From assembly GCA_012274165.1 (NCBI GenBank), contig JAAPAA010000094.1:1-21809 (forward strand): DNA of 21,809 nt. Reading direction: 5' to 3'. This DNA comes from Thiobacillaceae bacterium (GTDB lineage: Bacteria; Pseudomonadota; Gammaproteobacteria; Burkholderiales; Thiobacillaceae). Of the stretch, positions 1 to 6,723 are shown one piece after another; position 1 is the first letter of the stretch; every line of letters starts with the position of its first letter. The translations under genes were made by a program, and so were the position numbers. Below the pieces are notes generated by a model, which worked only from the letters and a program-made list of their open reading frames with translations, searched no databases and was not told the DNA's origin.

Positions 1-1129
1 AGCCTATCGTCAGCCCGATGAATACCATCAGCAGCGGCTCGAACAGACGGGTGAACCAGTCCACCCAGCGCGCCATTTCTTCGTCGTGAAAAATGGCGAT
101 GCGCTCCATCATGTCCCCCATGCGCCCGCTTTTTTCGCCCACCCGCAGCAGCCGGGCGGCCACCGGTGTGGTCAGCTTACCCTGGGCAAACGCAGCCGAG
201 ATGCTTTCGCCCCGGCGCATCGCGTCCGCTGCCGTGGTCGCACCCATGCGCAAATGGGCGGATAGCAGGCTCGACACCATGCCGAGCGCCGGGACAATCG
301 GGATGCCGCCCACCAGCAACATGCCGAGGCTGCGGTAAAAGCGGGTGAGTTCGAAGGTGCGCAAGTGTTCGCCAATCGCCGGAGTGCGCCAGGCCAGGCG
401 GGTGAGGGCGGCGCGGGTGGCGGGCTGTGCCAGTGCCAGCACAATGCTGGCAATCGATCCGGCAACCACCAGCGCGATCAAGGCGCCGTGGGCCTCGACC
501 ATCTCGCCCCAACTCAACAACATTTGCGACATCCACGGCAAATTGCGTCCGGAGTCGGCATACACCGTGGCAAAGCGCGGCACCACATAAGCAAGCAGAA
601 AACCGATCACCAGCGTGCCGACGCAGATGAGCAGCATGGGGTAGATCGAGGCTGATAAAACCTTCTTCTTCACCGTGTCGATCTGGTTTTGATAGCCGAC
701 ATAGCGGGTGAGGGCCGGTGACAGGTCGCCCGTGCTTTCGGCCGCGCGTACCGTGGCGGCATACAGCGGCGGAAACGCCTCGGCCTGGGCCGTAAGCGCT
801 GCAGAAAAAGGACGCCCCTCGCGCATGGTATTGAGCAGGCGATCAATCAGCTGGCGTGATTCGGGCCGGCTCTCCTTTTCGGCCAGGGTTTCCAGCGCCT
901 CGGTCAGCGTGAGGCCTGCATCCAGCAAGGCGATCAGTTCCTGCGTGAATAACAGCAAGGGAAAACGCGCGCGCCGCGTCGCCAGCCAGCCGCCGCGTTC
1001 GGCGGTGATGGACAGCACCTGGGCGCCTTCGCGCTGCAGACGGTCGGTGATTTCGCTCTCGTCGAGCGCCTCCATCGTCACCGCGGTGACGCCACTACCG
1101 GGGCGCAGGGTTTTTACCCGATAACGCAT
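1..1129 (-). CDS. gspF: Type II secretion system inner-membrane platform protein GspF (3' end outside window)
   Basis: Inner-membrane platform protein of the general secretory (type II) machine; in this family it links the cytoplasmic GspE ATPase to pseudopilus assembly. About 376 residues are visible against a usual length near 400, so only some 25 C-terminal residues lie beyond base 1. The protein starts MRYRVKTLRPG and shows the two repeated T2SSF domains. The first has the family-typical QELIALLDAGLTLTEALETL and the second FTRFYRSLGMLLVGGIPIV-like sequence (seen as ELTRFYRSLGMLLVGGIPIV). Hydrophobic helices follow each repeat (e.g. YPMLLICVGTLVIGFLLAYV). The ATG at 1127-1129 lies 9 bases after the gspG stop, so the two genes are probably co-transcribed. 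A PilC-type pilus platform is the alternative, but the adjacent gspG favours type II secretion. Confidence 0.9.
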   Translation of the reverse strand, partial: MRYRVKTLRPGSGVTAVTMEALDESEITDRLQREGAQVLSITAERGGWLATRRARFPLLLFTQELIALLDAGLTLTEALETLAEKESRPESRQLIDRLLNTMREGRPFSAALTAQAEAFPPLYAATVRAAESTGDLSPALTRYVGYQNQIDTVKKKVLSASIYPMLLICVGTLVIGFLLAYVVPRFATVYADSGRNLPWMSQMLLSWGEMVEAHGALIALVVAGSIASIVLALAQPATRAALTRLAWRTPAIGEHLRTFELTRFYRSLGMLLVGGIPIVPALGMVSSLLSAHLRMGATTAADAMRRGESISAAFAQGKLTTPVAARLLRVGEKSGRMGDMMERIAIFHDEEMARWVDWFTRLFEPLLMVFIGLTIG

Positions 1130-1138
1130 GGTCTGGCT

Positions 1139-1567
1139 TTACCAGTTGTTGAGGTCAGCGTCATTTCCCGTGCCGCCCGGCACGCCGTCGCGGCCATAGG
1201 AAAACAAATCGAGCTCACCATGTTCACCCGGCATGCGGTATTGATACGGCTTGCCCCAGGGGTCGTTGGGAACCGTTTTTTTCAGATAAGGGCCATCCCA
1301 GCGCGCTTCGTCGGCCGGCTTGGTGTTCAAGGCCGCCAGGCCTTGTTCGGTGGTGGGGTAATGGCTGGTGTCGATGCGGTATTGGTCGAGTGCTTTTTCC
1401 AGCGCGTCGATCTGCGCCTTGGCGGTTTTGACTTCCGACTTGCCTACCTGGGCAAAATATTTGGGTGCGACATAACCTGCCAGCAGCCCCAGAATGACCA
1501 GCACGACCAGCAGTTCGAGCAGGGTGAAACCGGATTGCCGGGAAGCAGTTGGGTTATTGAAAAACAC
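1139..1567 (-). CDS. gspG: Type II secretion major pseudopilin GspG
   Basis: Major pseudopilin, 142 residues with the start chosen here. The prepilin peptidase site is RQSG/FTLLELLVVLVILGLLAG, with glutamate at position +5 of the mature protein, followed by the hydrophobic N-terminal helix. The C-terminal half has the GspG signatures YPTTEQGL, PNDPWGKPYQY and FSYGRDG, and ends in an acidic GGTGNDADLNNW tail that matches the calcium site of the family. I chose the GTG at 1565-1567: it has a GAGGAA Shine-Dalgarno seven to eight bases upstream and gives a normal 13-residue leader with one arginine next to the cleavage site. An ATG far upstream (1801) would add 78 residues of non-pilin sequence. 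The gene precedes gspF by 9 bases. Confidence 0.92.
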   Translation of the reverse strand: MFFNNPTASRQSGFTLLELLVVLVILGLLAGYVAPKYFAQVGKSEVKTAKAQIDALEKALDQYRIDTSHYPTTEQGLAALNTKPADEARWDGPYLKKTVPNDPWGKPYQYRMPGEHGELDLFSYGRDGVPGGTGNDADLNNW

Positions 1568-2006
1568 GCGGCCATTCCTCGGGTTGGTGAAGCTTGGTAT
1601 GGAGATGAAACAAGCATTTTGGTGCCTTGCAGACGGGCATACCCAAGACTGCAGATGACACTGAAGAGCATATTTCATCACAGTTATGTTACACGAGTGT
1701 TTTGGTCGGTCGCGCGCTGAATTTGACACCGCAGCGAGGTGGCAAGGCTTGTGCGAGGAAGGCGAACGGGCACAGCAGCGAATTGACCGGCTACATGACA
1801 ATTCGAACCCTTCCCGGGCTTCCGCCAGGAAGGGGGCAGCCTGGGACGCCAGGACACCTGGCTGCTTTATTTATTGCTTTGGCTGCCTCGGGCTTGGGTG
1901 CATCTTTGGACACGACCGGTTTGCCGGCCGCAACTCAAAAAGTACGGGCTGGACGCCATCGCTGATTAATCTGTCGGGTGCCTTTTCGGATCTACTTAGC
2001 GACTGC
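1568..2006. other. Intergenic region with no recognised gene
   Basis: These 439 bases separate gspG from the YkgJ-type gene. Short open frames exist on both strands, but none resembles a known family or has a good ribosome binding site. A perfect inverted repeat GCCAGG-ACA-CCTGGC lies at 1848-1862 and is followed on the plus strand by T-rich sequence (TGCTTTATTTATTGCTTT). A second short one, CTTCC-GCCA-GGAAG, lies at 1819-1832. They could be terminator or regulatory hairpins. The gspG promoter must lie in the first part of the region, but I see no convincing -35/-10 pair. Confidence 0.5.
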
Positions 2007-2714
2007 TTAGCCTTCATCACGACCTGATTCCGGAGATTGCCCGGCTTTCTGCGAGAAGACGCGTTCCCCGCGGTACCACCGGGCTTCCAGCGTGGGGTCG
2101 GATAGCGTCTGCAGAACCGCATACCCCAGTTCGACACCAGCGGACTCAAAGCCAAGTTGTTCGTATGCATTTGAGGTGCCTTTCATGAGCGCTTCAGCAT
2201 CAAGAAGCAGTCCAAGGTCTTCCGGGATGTCGGCTGAGCCTGTCGCACACTTCATCGCGTCAAACGAATGCGCCTTGCGGCAAACCCCTGGACGAATTTC
2301 ATAAATTGAACACCGGTCATCCTCAAGGAAGATGCATGCCGGACGATCCTGCCACGATAGTGCGCCATCGGCAGCAGACACCTGCTTTTTTAGCCGGTCC
2401 TTGAATTCATTGAGTTGAGTGCCTGCCCGTTGCGAGAGGTGCTGGGCGATGCGAAAAACCTCTACCGGAAGCGCCTCAACACGGGTGTGACAGCAATAGC
2501 TGCACCCGGACTGGCAATCAGGCTTCGCGCCCTGGCGAAAGCGTTCCTGATAGACCGCATCGATCCCGCGCTGCAATTGCACGACAAAGCCAACGACAGA
2601 TGCTTGATCCCTTGTGCCGCTGAGGTGCTGAAAAGCAGCAGCGTGTACGTTTTCCACTGAGCGCAAGAACGCATCGCTTTCGGCGGCAGTCAGCGGTGAA
2701 TCAGGGCGACTCAT
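2007..2714 (-). CDS. YkgJ-family cysteine-cluster protein
   Basis: Protein of 235 residues from the ATG at 2712-2714 (MSRPDSPLT); an upstream in-frame ATG at 2792 would add 26 proline/arginine-rich residues that do not look native. The YkgJ family (zinc- or iron-chelating cysteine cluster) is recognised by CQSGCSYCC near residue 67, then CIFLEDDRCSIYEIRPGVCR, where the C-x7-C-x2-Y-x2-RP-x2-CR pattern is the family hallmark, and a final Cys in DAMKC. Members are thought to bind a metal through these cysteines; the physiological role is not established. There is no signal peptide, so it is probably cytoplasmic. The gene stands alone, with 131 bases to the next gene upstream. Confidence 0.85.
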   Translation of the reverse strand: MSRPDSPLTAAESDAFLRSVENVHAAAFQHLSGTRDQASVVGFVVQLQRGIDAVYQERFRQGAKPDCQSGCSYCCHTRVEALPVEVFRIAQHLSQRAGTQLNEFKDRLKKQVSAADGALSWQDRPACIFLEDDRCSIYEIRPGVCRKAHSFDAMKCATGSADIPEDLGLLLDAEALMKGTSNAYEQLGFESAGVELGYAVLQTLSDPTLEARWYRGERVFSQKAGQSPESGRDEG

Positions 2715-2845
2715 ACGATCCCGGGCTGGACATGATCTGGCGACAACGACACAGCTCCGGTGCGCTCTGGTTGTTGGAGGAGGGGCGGTCATTCTCGCGT
2801 GCGGTCATATCAACTCCAACGCCCATCCAGACTGCGGCGTCACGG

Positions 2846-3430
2846 TCAGGTCTCCTTGCCAGCCAGCACGTGCTCGATGCGCCGATCCGGCACCAGCCAG
2901 ACCAGCGCAACCAGAACGTATAGACCCATCGAGACCCACTGCGACCAGAAGGCAATGGGAATGGCGATGGCGTAGATGACCGGCGACATCTTGCCTTTCC
3001 AATCGCCGCCAACTGCCTGCTTTAGAAGCGAGCCCGGGCCCTCTGCCGCGATGATTCGTTGCTGCAGCAGCCAGTAGGCGATTGCGGCCATCAGCAGCAC
3101 GAATCCATAGAGAGCAGAAGGGGTCGCCGCGAAGTGGTTCTCACCCATCCAGCCCGTGGCAAAGGGAAACATCGATAGCCAGAACAATAGATGCAGATTG
3201 GCCCACAGGATGGCCCCCGTCACCTTGTGGCTCGCATGCAGCATGTGGTGGTGGTTGTTCCAGTAAATGCCGACGTAGATGAAGCTCAGCACATAGCTGA
3301 GGAACACGGGGATCAACGGCGCCAGCGTGTCTATGCTCTCGCCATGCGGCACCTTGAGTTCCAGCACCATGATGGTGATGATGATCGCGATCACGCCATC
3401 GCTGAATGCTTCCAGCCTGTTCTTGCCCAT
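2846..3430 (-). CDS. TMEM175/DUF1211 family membrane protein
   Basis: A 194-residue polytopic membrane protein. It opens with GKNRLEAFSDGVIAIIITIMV, which carries the R-x3-FSD motif that defines the TMEM175 (DUF1211) family; the bacterial members are potassium channels built from six-helix subunits. A second diagnostic stretch is YWNNHHHMLH at the end of helix 2/3. Six hydrophobic stretches can be drawn, around residues 11-23, 41-62, 75-92, 105-121, 149-165 and 168-182. The ATG at 3428-3430 sits just upstream of the FSD helix, as in other members. A potassium-conducting role is inferred from family membership only. No operon partner is evident: the YkgJ-type gene lies 131 bases downstream and an OsmC remnant lies upstream. 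Confidence 0.87.
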   Translation of the reverse strand: MGKNRLEAFSDGVIAIIITIMVLELKVPHGESIDTLAPLIPVFLSYVLSFIYVGIYWNNHHHMLHASHKVTGAILWANLHLLFWLSMFPFATGWMGENHFAATPSALYGFVLLMAAIAYWLLQQRIIAAEGPGSLLKQAVGGDWKGKMSPVIYAIAIPIAFWSQWVSMGLYVLVALVWLVPDRRIEHVLAGKET

Positions 3431-3519
3431 TCAGGTCTCGCGCTTGCTCAATAAAATGCCCACTTCGCCAGGACCGCCATCCCTGCCGTTAGCAAGCATA
3501 TCAATAGGAGGACAGGGCG

Positions 3520-3705
3520 TCATGCTTGAAGGCGTTCAGGCGGCTGCGTGCTTGCGGGTGGTCGCCAGCGCGGGGGGTGCGCCAGGGTTTGGTACACGAC
3601 ACAGTACCGCTCCGTCAGGCGCAGGAGCGTGGCGAGTTGTTCCGCCGATGCGTCGGTGTCGAGCCATGGTTGTAATTTCCCATGAGTAACCTGGAAGAAA
3701 GGCAT
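3520..3705 (-). pseudogene. OsmC-family C-terminal remnant
   Basis: A 61-codon open frame begins 7 bases after the stop of the cytochrome c gene. Its middle, LDTDASAEQLATLLRLTERY followed by CVVYQTLAHPP, matches from memory the C-terminal end of OsmC-like peroxiredoxin/thiol-protein families, in which a -ERYC-V-QTL motif carries the second conserved cysteine. OsmC proteins are normally about 140 residues, and the N-terminal two thirds with the first catalytic cysteine are missing. There is no ribosome binding site. I read it as a decayed fragment brought next to the cytochrome gene. The alternative is a short independent gene with a coincidental motif. Family assignment is by eye. Confidence 0.5.
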
Positions 3706-3712
3706 GACGTTT

Positions 3713-4549
3713 CTAAGGCCTGGCCAGTCGCTGACGAACCATCTGGCGAAGATAGGCCAGCAGGTCGTCCAATTGTGCGTCATTCAGCACCGCAGGAGAA
3801 AATCCCGGCATGCTGCGTTGTCCCCAGTCGCGCACAGAGGCGGGCGCACGGATCAGTTTTCGCAGGAAAGCTTCTTGAAAATACTCGGTTGGATTGTACG
3901 GATCATTCAAATCCGGCCCCACGGCTGCATCGCCTGCGCCGCTCAGCTTGTGGCAGACCGAGCAGTTGGCTACGAACACGCGCAAACCGCGCTGCTCCGG
4001 ACTATTGGCGCCTGTCTTCGGCAAAAGCGCCGGAAAGCGTTTTCCCAACGCGGGCGCCTCCGAGATGCTGACGATTCGATAGGGCCATTGCTCCGGCGAA
4101 ATGCCGGCCTTTTCGGGCATGAGCCATACAAGGAAGAAGGGCCCCATGCTCTGGCCATCGCGGCCCAGGGGTGGCCATGGTGTCTGCTGGGATTCGATGG
4201 CAAGCCATGGTTGGGACGGCCCATAGAGCAAGCCGCTGGGGATGTTCGCGACAAAGCCGTCGCTCGCCTTGAATTGAACAGACTCGCTGGATGGCTTCGG
4301 AATGAGGCGGGCCAAGGGAATCGCCTGAAAGCGCATGGGCCGTCGGTAGCCCGCAATGGCAGGAACGTCGATGACGCGCAGGCCAGGCGACGACAGCAAC
4401 TCGGTGCGGCTTAGTCGCACCGTCCGGCCTCCAAACGTCAGACTCAGGAATACCTCATTTGCAAAGGCGATACGGGTGCTGGCCAGGGCCGCTACACACA
4501 TCACTGTCACCGCTAAAACCCGGTAGAAGTCACGTTTCAAGCTTGTCAT
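3713..4549 (-). CDS. Periplasmic mono-heme cytochrome c with N-terminal extra domain
   Basis: A 278-residue exported c-type cytochrome. Residues 1-30 form a signal peptide (basic start, hydrophobic VLAVTVMCVAALAS, then AFA before NEV). Residues 31-165 form a beta-rich domain with LTFGGRTVRLSRTELLSSPG and FKASDGFVANIPSGLL, which resembles the small pterin-binding-like modules of the sulfite-oxidase/YedY type but has no obvious cofactor cysteine. The C-terminal domain has one heme site, CSVCH at 196-200, with SMPGF (Met247) as the likely distal ligand and a class I C-terminal helix LDDLLAYLRQM. The role is probably electron transfer in the periplasm; the partner is unknown. The start at 4549 gives the complete signal peptide. 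Confidence 0.82.
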   Translation of the reverse strand: MTSLKRDFYRVLAVTVMCVAALASTRIAFANEVFLSLTFGGRTVRLSRTELLSSPGLRVIDVPAIAGYRRPMRFQAIPLARLIPKPSSESVQFKASDGFVANIPSGLLYGPSQPWLAIESQQTPWPPLGRDGQSMGPFFLVWLMPEKAGISPEQWPYRIVSISEAPALGKRFPALLPKTGANSPEQRGLRVFVANCSVCHKLSGAGDAAVGPDLNDPYNPTEYFQEAFLRKLIRAPASVRDWGQRSMPGFSPAVLNDAQLDDLLAYLRQMVRQRLARP

Positions 4550-4732
4550 GACCTAGCGTCACAACGTCCGAATTGAATTCGTCGCGAAGCCGACACAACG
4601 CCCTTCGATTCCTCAAGAGACTTTGCTTGATGAAAGACGGGCATGGCGGTGGGCTCTAAGGGTTGAGTTCAAGGCGTGGCCCGACAGGGACGTCGGCCCT
4701 GCAGCGAATTGTTGTGCGCCTGCGTACACCCA

Positions 4733-5179
4733 CTACTCCCGAATTTCGGGCTCAATGAGTTTTGCGAGCAGAACCAGCGAGTCCTGCCAACCGAGGTAAC
4801 ACATTTCGACGGGGATGACATCAGGGATCCCTTCCTGCACCACATTCAACTCGGTTCCACAGGACACTGCCTTCAAGGACACCGTCACCTGTATGACGCC
4901 AGGAAGGTTTGGGTCATCGAATTTATCTGTGTAGCGGATCAGTTCGTTTGGCACCAGTTCGAGGTATTCGCCGCCGAAGGAATGGCTCTGCTCGGTGGTG
5001 AAATTGGTGAAGGTCATTCTGAATGTCCCGCCCACTCTGGCCTCCATGTGATGCACCGTTCCGGTGAATCCGTTCGGTGGAATCCACTTAGCCATCGCAT
5101 CGGTATTGAGGAATGCGCGATACACCCGTTCCGGTGGTGCACGCAAAACACGGTGGAGACGAACAGTGTTGGTGGCCAT
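4733..5179 (-). CDS. SRPBCC/AHSA1-type ligand-binding protein
   Basis: A 148-residue protein with the START/Bet v1-like fold of the AHSA1 family. Diagnostic stretches are LRAPPERVYRAFLNTDAMAK at the N-terminus, a following WIPPNGF, GGEYLELVPNELIRYTDKF in the middle, and a C-terminal amphipathic helix around GWQDSLVLLAKLIEPE. Such proteins bind hydrophobic ligands in a deep pocket; the ligand cannot be told from sequence. The ATG at 5177-5179 is preceded by a good GGAGAG ribosome binding site. The gene lies at the far end of the integron array and has the cassette orientation, but I find no convincing attC site on either side. It may be an old cassette that lost its recombination site or a resident gene. 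Confidence 0.85.
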   Translation of the reverse strand: MATNTVRLHRVLRAPPERVYRAFLNTDAMAKWIPPNGFTGTVHHMEARVGGTFRMTFTNFTTEQSHSFGGEYLELVPNELIRYTDKFDDPNLPGVIQVTVSLKAVSCGTELNVVQEGIPDVIPVEMCYLGWQDSLVLLAKLIEPEIRE

Positions 5180-5273
5180 GATTTTCTCTCCTTCCCTTCT
5201 GGTTTTCAGAATCTATTTCCACAAAGAATTTCGCAGTTTCTGCTCGCTGCTTCTAGGCGCCTAGGCGATGGCA

Positions 5274-5498
5274 TTAAATGCATTGGCATTTCAACGGACC
5301 AGTGAAATCACCACGCTTTGTGATTTGGGTAGATGAGAAGGGCACTAGCTGCCCAGTTTTCTTTTCTATGGCACATTGTTTATGGCACGCCTCTAGTTCT
5401 GAAAACCCAACCTTACTTTGCTTTTCTGCGATCCAGAAGACGGAAAGCCCGACAGCCAGGAAGACTGCGGCCAGCAATATTTTCAGGCTGATTGTCAT
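5274..5498 (-). CDS. Small membrane-anchored cysteine protein, integron cassette 3
   Basis: A 74-residue protein starting 12-20 bases inside the cassette that begins at the 5512-5583 attC junction. Residues 4-23 are a single hydrophobic segment (LKILLAAVFLAVGLSVFWIA), either a membrane anchor or a signal sequence. The rest is small and polar with a C-x3-C pair (ACHKQCA) and a C-terminal C-x-C (KCQCI), so an exported, disulfide- or metal-binding domain is possible. I do not recognise a named family, though short single-helix proteins of this shape are common in integron cassettes. Base composition is visibly more AT-rich than the flanking chromosome. Expression would depend on the upstream cassettes or the Pc promoter, since the leader is too short for its own promoter. 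Confidence 0.65.
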   Translation of the reverse strand: MTISLKILLAAVFLAVGLSVFWIAEKQSKVGFSELEACHKQCAIEKKTGQLVPFSSTQITKRGDFTGPLKCQCI

Positions 5499-5511
5499 GG
5501 GATGTTGTGCG

Positions 5512-5583
5512 GCCTAACGTTTGACATGAGAGACGTCCAAGGGCGCTAGCCCTTGGACGTCTCTCTCGATGGAAGGGTTAGGC
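5512..5583 (-). other. attC recombination site 2 (72 bp)
   Basis: On the plus strand the site begins GCCTAAC (5512-5518) and ends GTTAGGC (5577-5583), which are perfect inverted R boxes. Between them is a long inverted repeat, AGAGACGTCCAAGGGC with the complementary GCCCTTGGACGTCTCT, that folds into the hairpin expected of an attC bottom strand. The stop codon of the 133-residue cassette gene lies inside the site. The crossover point would be at the G/TTAGGC junction. Confidence 0.93.
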
Positions 5584-5979
5584 GCTTGCTTCATGGCGCG
5601 CTTTTCTAAGGCCTATAACTATGGCTGCGAAAGCGACGCATAGCCCTACGGAAGTGGCCAACTCTGTGGCTGACGGTGGAAAGACAAGAATGAAACCCTT
5701 GTCCTTTATTAGAGACGAGAAGCTCGATACGCAGAAAGGCATTGCGAACAGGCGGAAGGTTTGCCAGCTATCTCTAGTGGCTGACCTTAGGCCACCAACG
5801 CTGAGGATCAGCGCAACGCCGATAACGGCACTGATACCGACAGAATTGAGCCAAATACTTGGCGATGGATCGAAGTGGTGAATCACAGTGGTGGCCCACC
5901 AGATCAAGTAGCACCAAAGCACGACCTTTCCATTGGGGAGGCTCGACAAGTACCGAGTGATTGGAGCGACCAAAGGCAT
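5578..5979 (-). CDS. Hypothetical multi-helix membrane protein, integron cassette 2
   Basis: A 133-residue hydrophobic protein whose ATG (5977-5979) lies 11 bases after the cassette joint and behind a GAAGA ribosome-binding sequence. Four hydrophobic stretches can be drawn: VVLWCYLIWWATTVI (residues about 19-33), SVGISAVIGVALILSVGGL (46-64), FRLFAMPFCVSSF (76-88) and ATSVGLCVAFAAIVIGL (108-124). No catalytic motif is visible and I cannot name a function; proteins of this general type are frequent integron cassette products. Its stop codon is formed by the R box of the downstream attC, so gene and site are one mobile unit. Confidence 0.7.
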   Translation of the reverse strand: MPLVAPITRYLSSLPNGKVVLWCYLIWWATTVIHHFDPSPSIWLNSVGISAVIGVALILSVGGLRSATRDSWQTFRLFAMPFCVSSFSSLIKDKGFILVFPPSATELATSVGLCVAFAAIVIGLRKARHEASA

Positions 5980-5988
5980 TCTTCAAGC

Positions 5989-6047
5989 GCCTAACGTAAA
6001 ATTAAGGGGCGCGCTTTAGCGCGTCCCTCTTGAATGCCGGGTTAGCC
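5989..6047 (-). other. attC recombination site 1 (59 bp)
   Basis: On the plus strand GCCTAAC (5989-5995) pairs with GTTAGCC (6041-6047, R box GTTAGC). The centre contains the inverted repeat GGGGCGCGCT-TT-AGCGCGTCCC with a spacer on each side. Site length and architecture match the short attC class seen in many environmental cassettes. It separates the first and second cassettes. Confidence 0.92.
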
Positions 6048-6604
6048 GTCGAGTCACCTAGCCCCCACGATTTCGTGACAATGTAGTCTTGCCTTTTGTC
6101 GTCCCATTGAGATTCCATGCCCACGATGGCAGAAGAATCATTGCCAAACACACTGAACAACTGCAATAGGTCTTCGATTTGAAACTCGTAGGCCCACTTG
6201 TGGCGCTGGTAGTCCGAAAATACAAGCATCGAAACAAAGGCTCGGTTTTCCGACAAGGTTTGCATCCAGTAGTAGTGGATGAGTTGGTTGCAAACCTCAA
6301 GCACGGAGAGAACGGCGGCCTCGGGATGCTCCATATCGAACCGCTCATGAGGCCAGCCTGAGCCTGTTGCAGTAAATGGACGGACGCCGGTTTTCTTGTA
6401 ACGCAAAACCGACATACCCTTGCTGCGGGCTTGATCGTTAACTTTGGGCCGTTCCAGCAGTGAGCGGACCTGAAAAGCAACCAGCATCAACTTTCGCTCG
6501 AAGAGGACTTGCTGCTTCTCGGACCACCTGCGATATACCCGGTGGCTCTTGAGCCAAGCAAGATCGTTCCTCAACTCGGTGCGCCAATAGCTGGACTCGA
6601 TCAT
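6002..6604 (-). CDS. Hypothetical protein, integron cassette 1, with attC-encoded tail
   Basis: First cassette gene, 200 residues, with its ATG (6602-6604) only 9 bases from the attI/cassette joint. The protein is mixed alpha, moderately charged and has no signal peptide or clear membrane helix; motifs such as HPEAAVLSVLEVCNQLIHYY and YEFQIEDLLQLFSVF suggest helical packing. I do not recognise its family. The last residues, STANPAFKRDALKRAP, are encoded by the attC site itself (6047 down to 6002), so translation reads through the recombination hairpin. That tail is a known hallmark of some cassette proteins. It should be transcribed from a Pc-type promoter in intI or attI. Confidence 0.7.
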   Translation of the reverse strand: MIESSYWRTELRNDLAWLKSHRVYRRWSEKQQVLFERKLMLVAFQVRSLLERPKVNDQARSKGMSVLRYKKTGVRPFTATGSGWPHERFDMEHPEAAVLSVLEVCNQLIHYYWMQTLSENRAFVSMLVFSDYQRHKWAYEFQIEDLLQLFSVFGNDSSAIVGMESQWDDKRQDYIVTKSWGLGDSTANPAFKRDALKRAP

Positions 6605-6723
6605 CTTTCGACGGCTAACGTTAATTGGACTTCAAAATCGCCATGTAACCAGAACGACCTTGCAATCTAACGTGGCATCGTCCATTCTAACTCCATGATT
6701 AAATAGCCAATCGAATAACAAAC
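6605..6723. other. attI-like region of the chromosomal integron
   Basis: The spacer between the divergent intI and the first cassette. The expected insertion point, read on the minus strand as GTTAGCC, is at 6613-6619 and matches the R box of the attC at 6041-6047. The heptamer CTAACGT occurs at 6615-6621 and again at 6667-6673, which suggests direct repeats used as accessory integrase-binding sites. The cassette promoter and the intI promoter should lie here or inside the start of intI, but I cannot fix -35/-10 boxes. No LexA operator is evident. Confidence 0.75.

Noticed and set aside
1627..2027. Two plus-strand frames between gspG and the YkgJ-type gene
   Set aside because: No recognisable family, no ribosome binding site, and overlap with each other; left as intergenic.
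4593..4717. Possible long attC: ACACAAC (4593-4599) facing GTTGTGC (4711-4717), 125 bp apart
   Set aside because: The R boxes deviate from RYYYAAC/GTTRRRY, and the flanking L regions and interior are not complementary, so no attC-like fold is supported.
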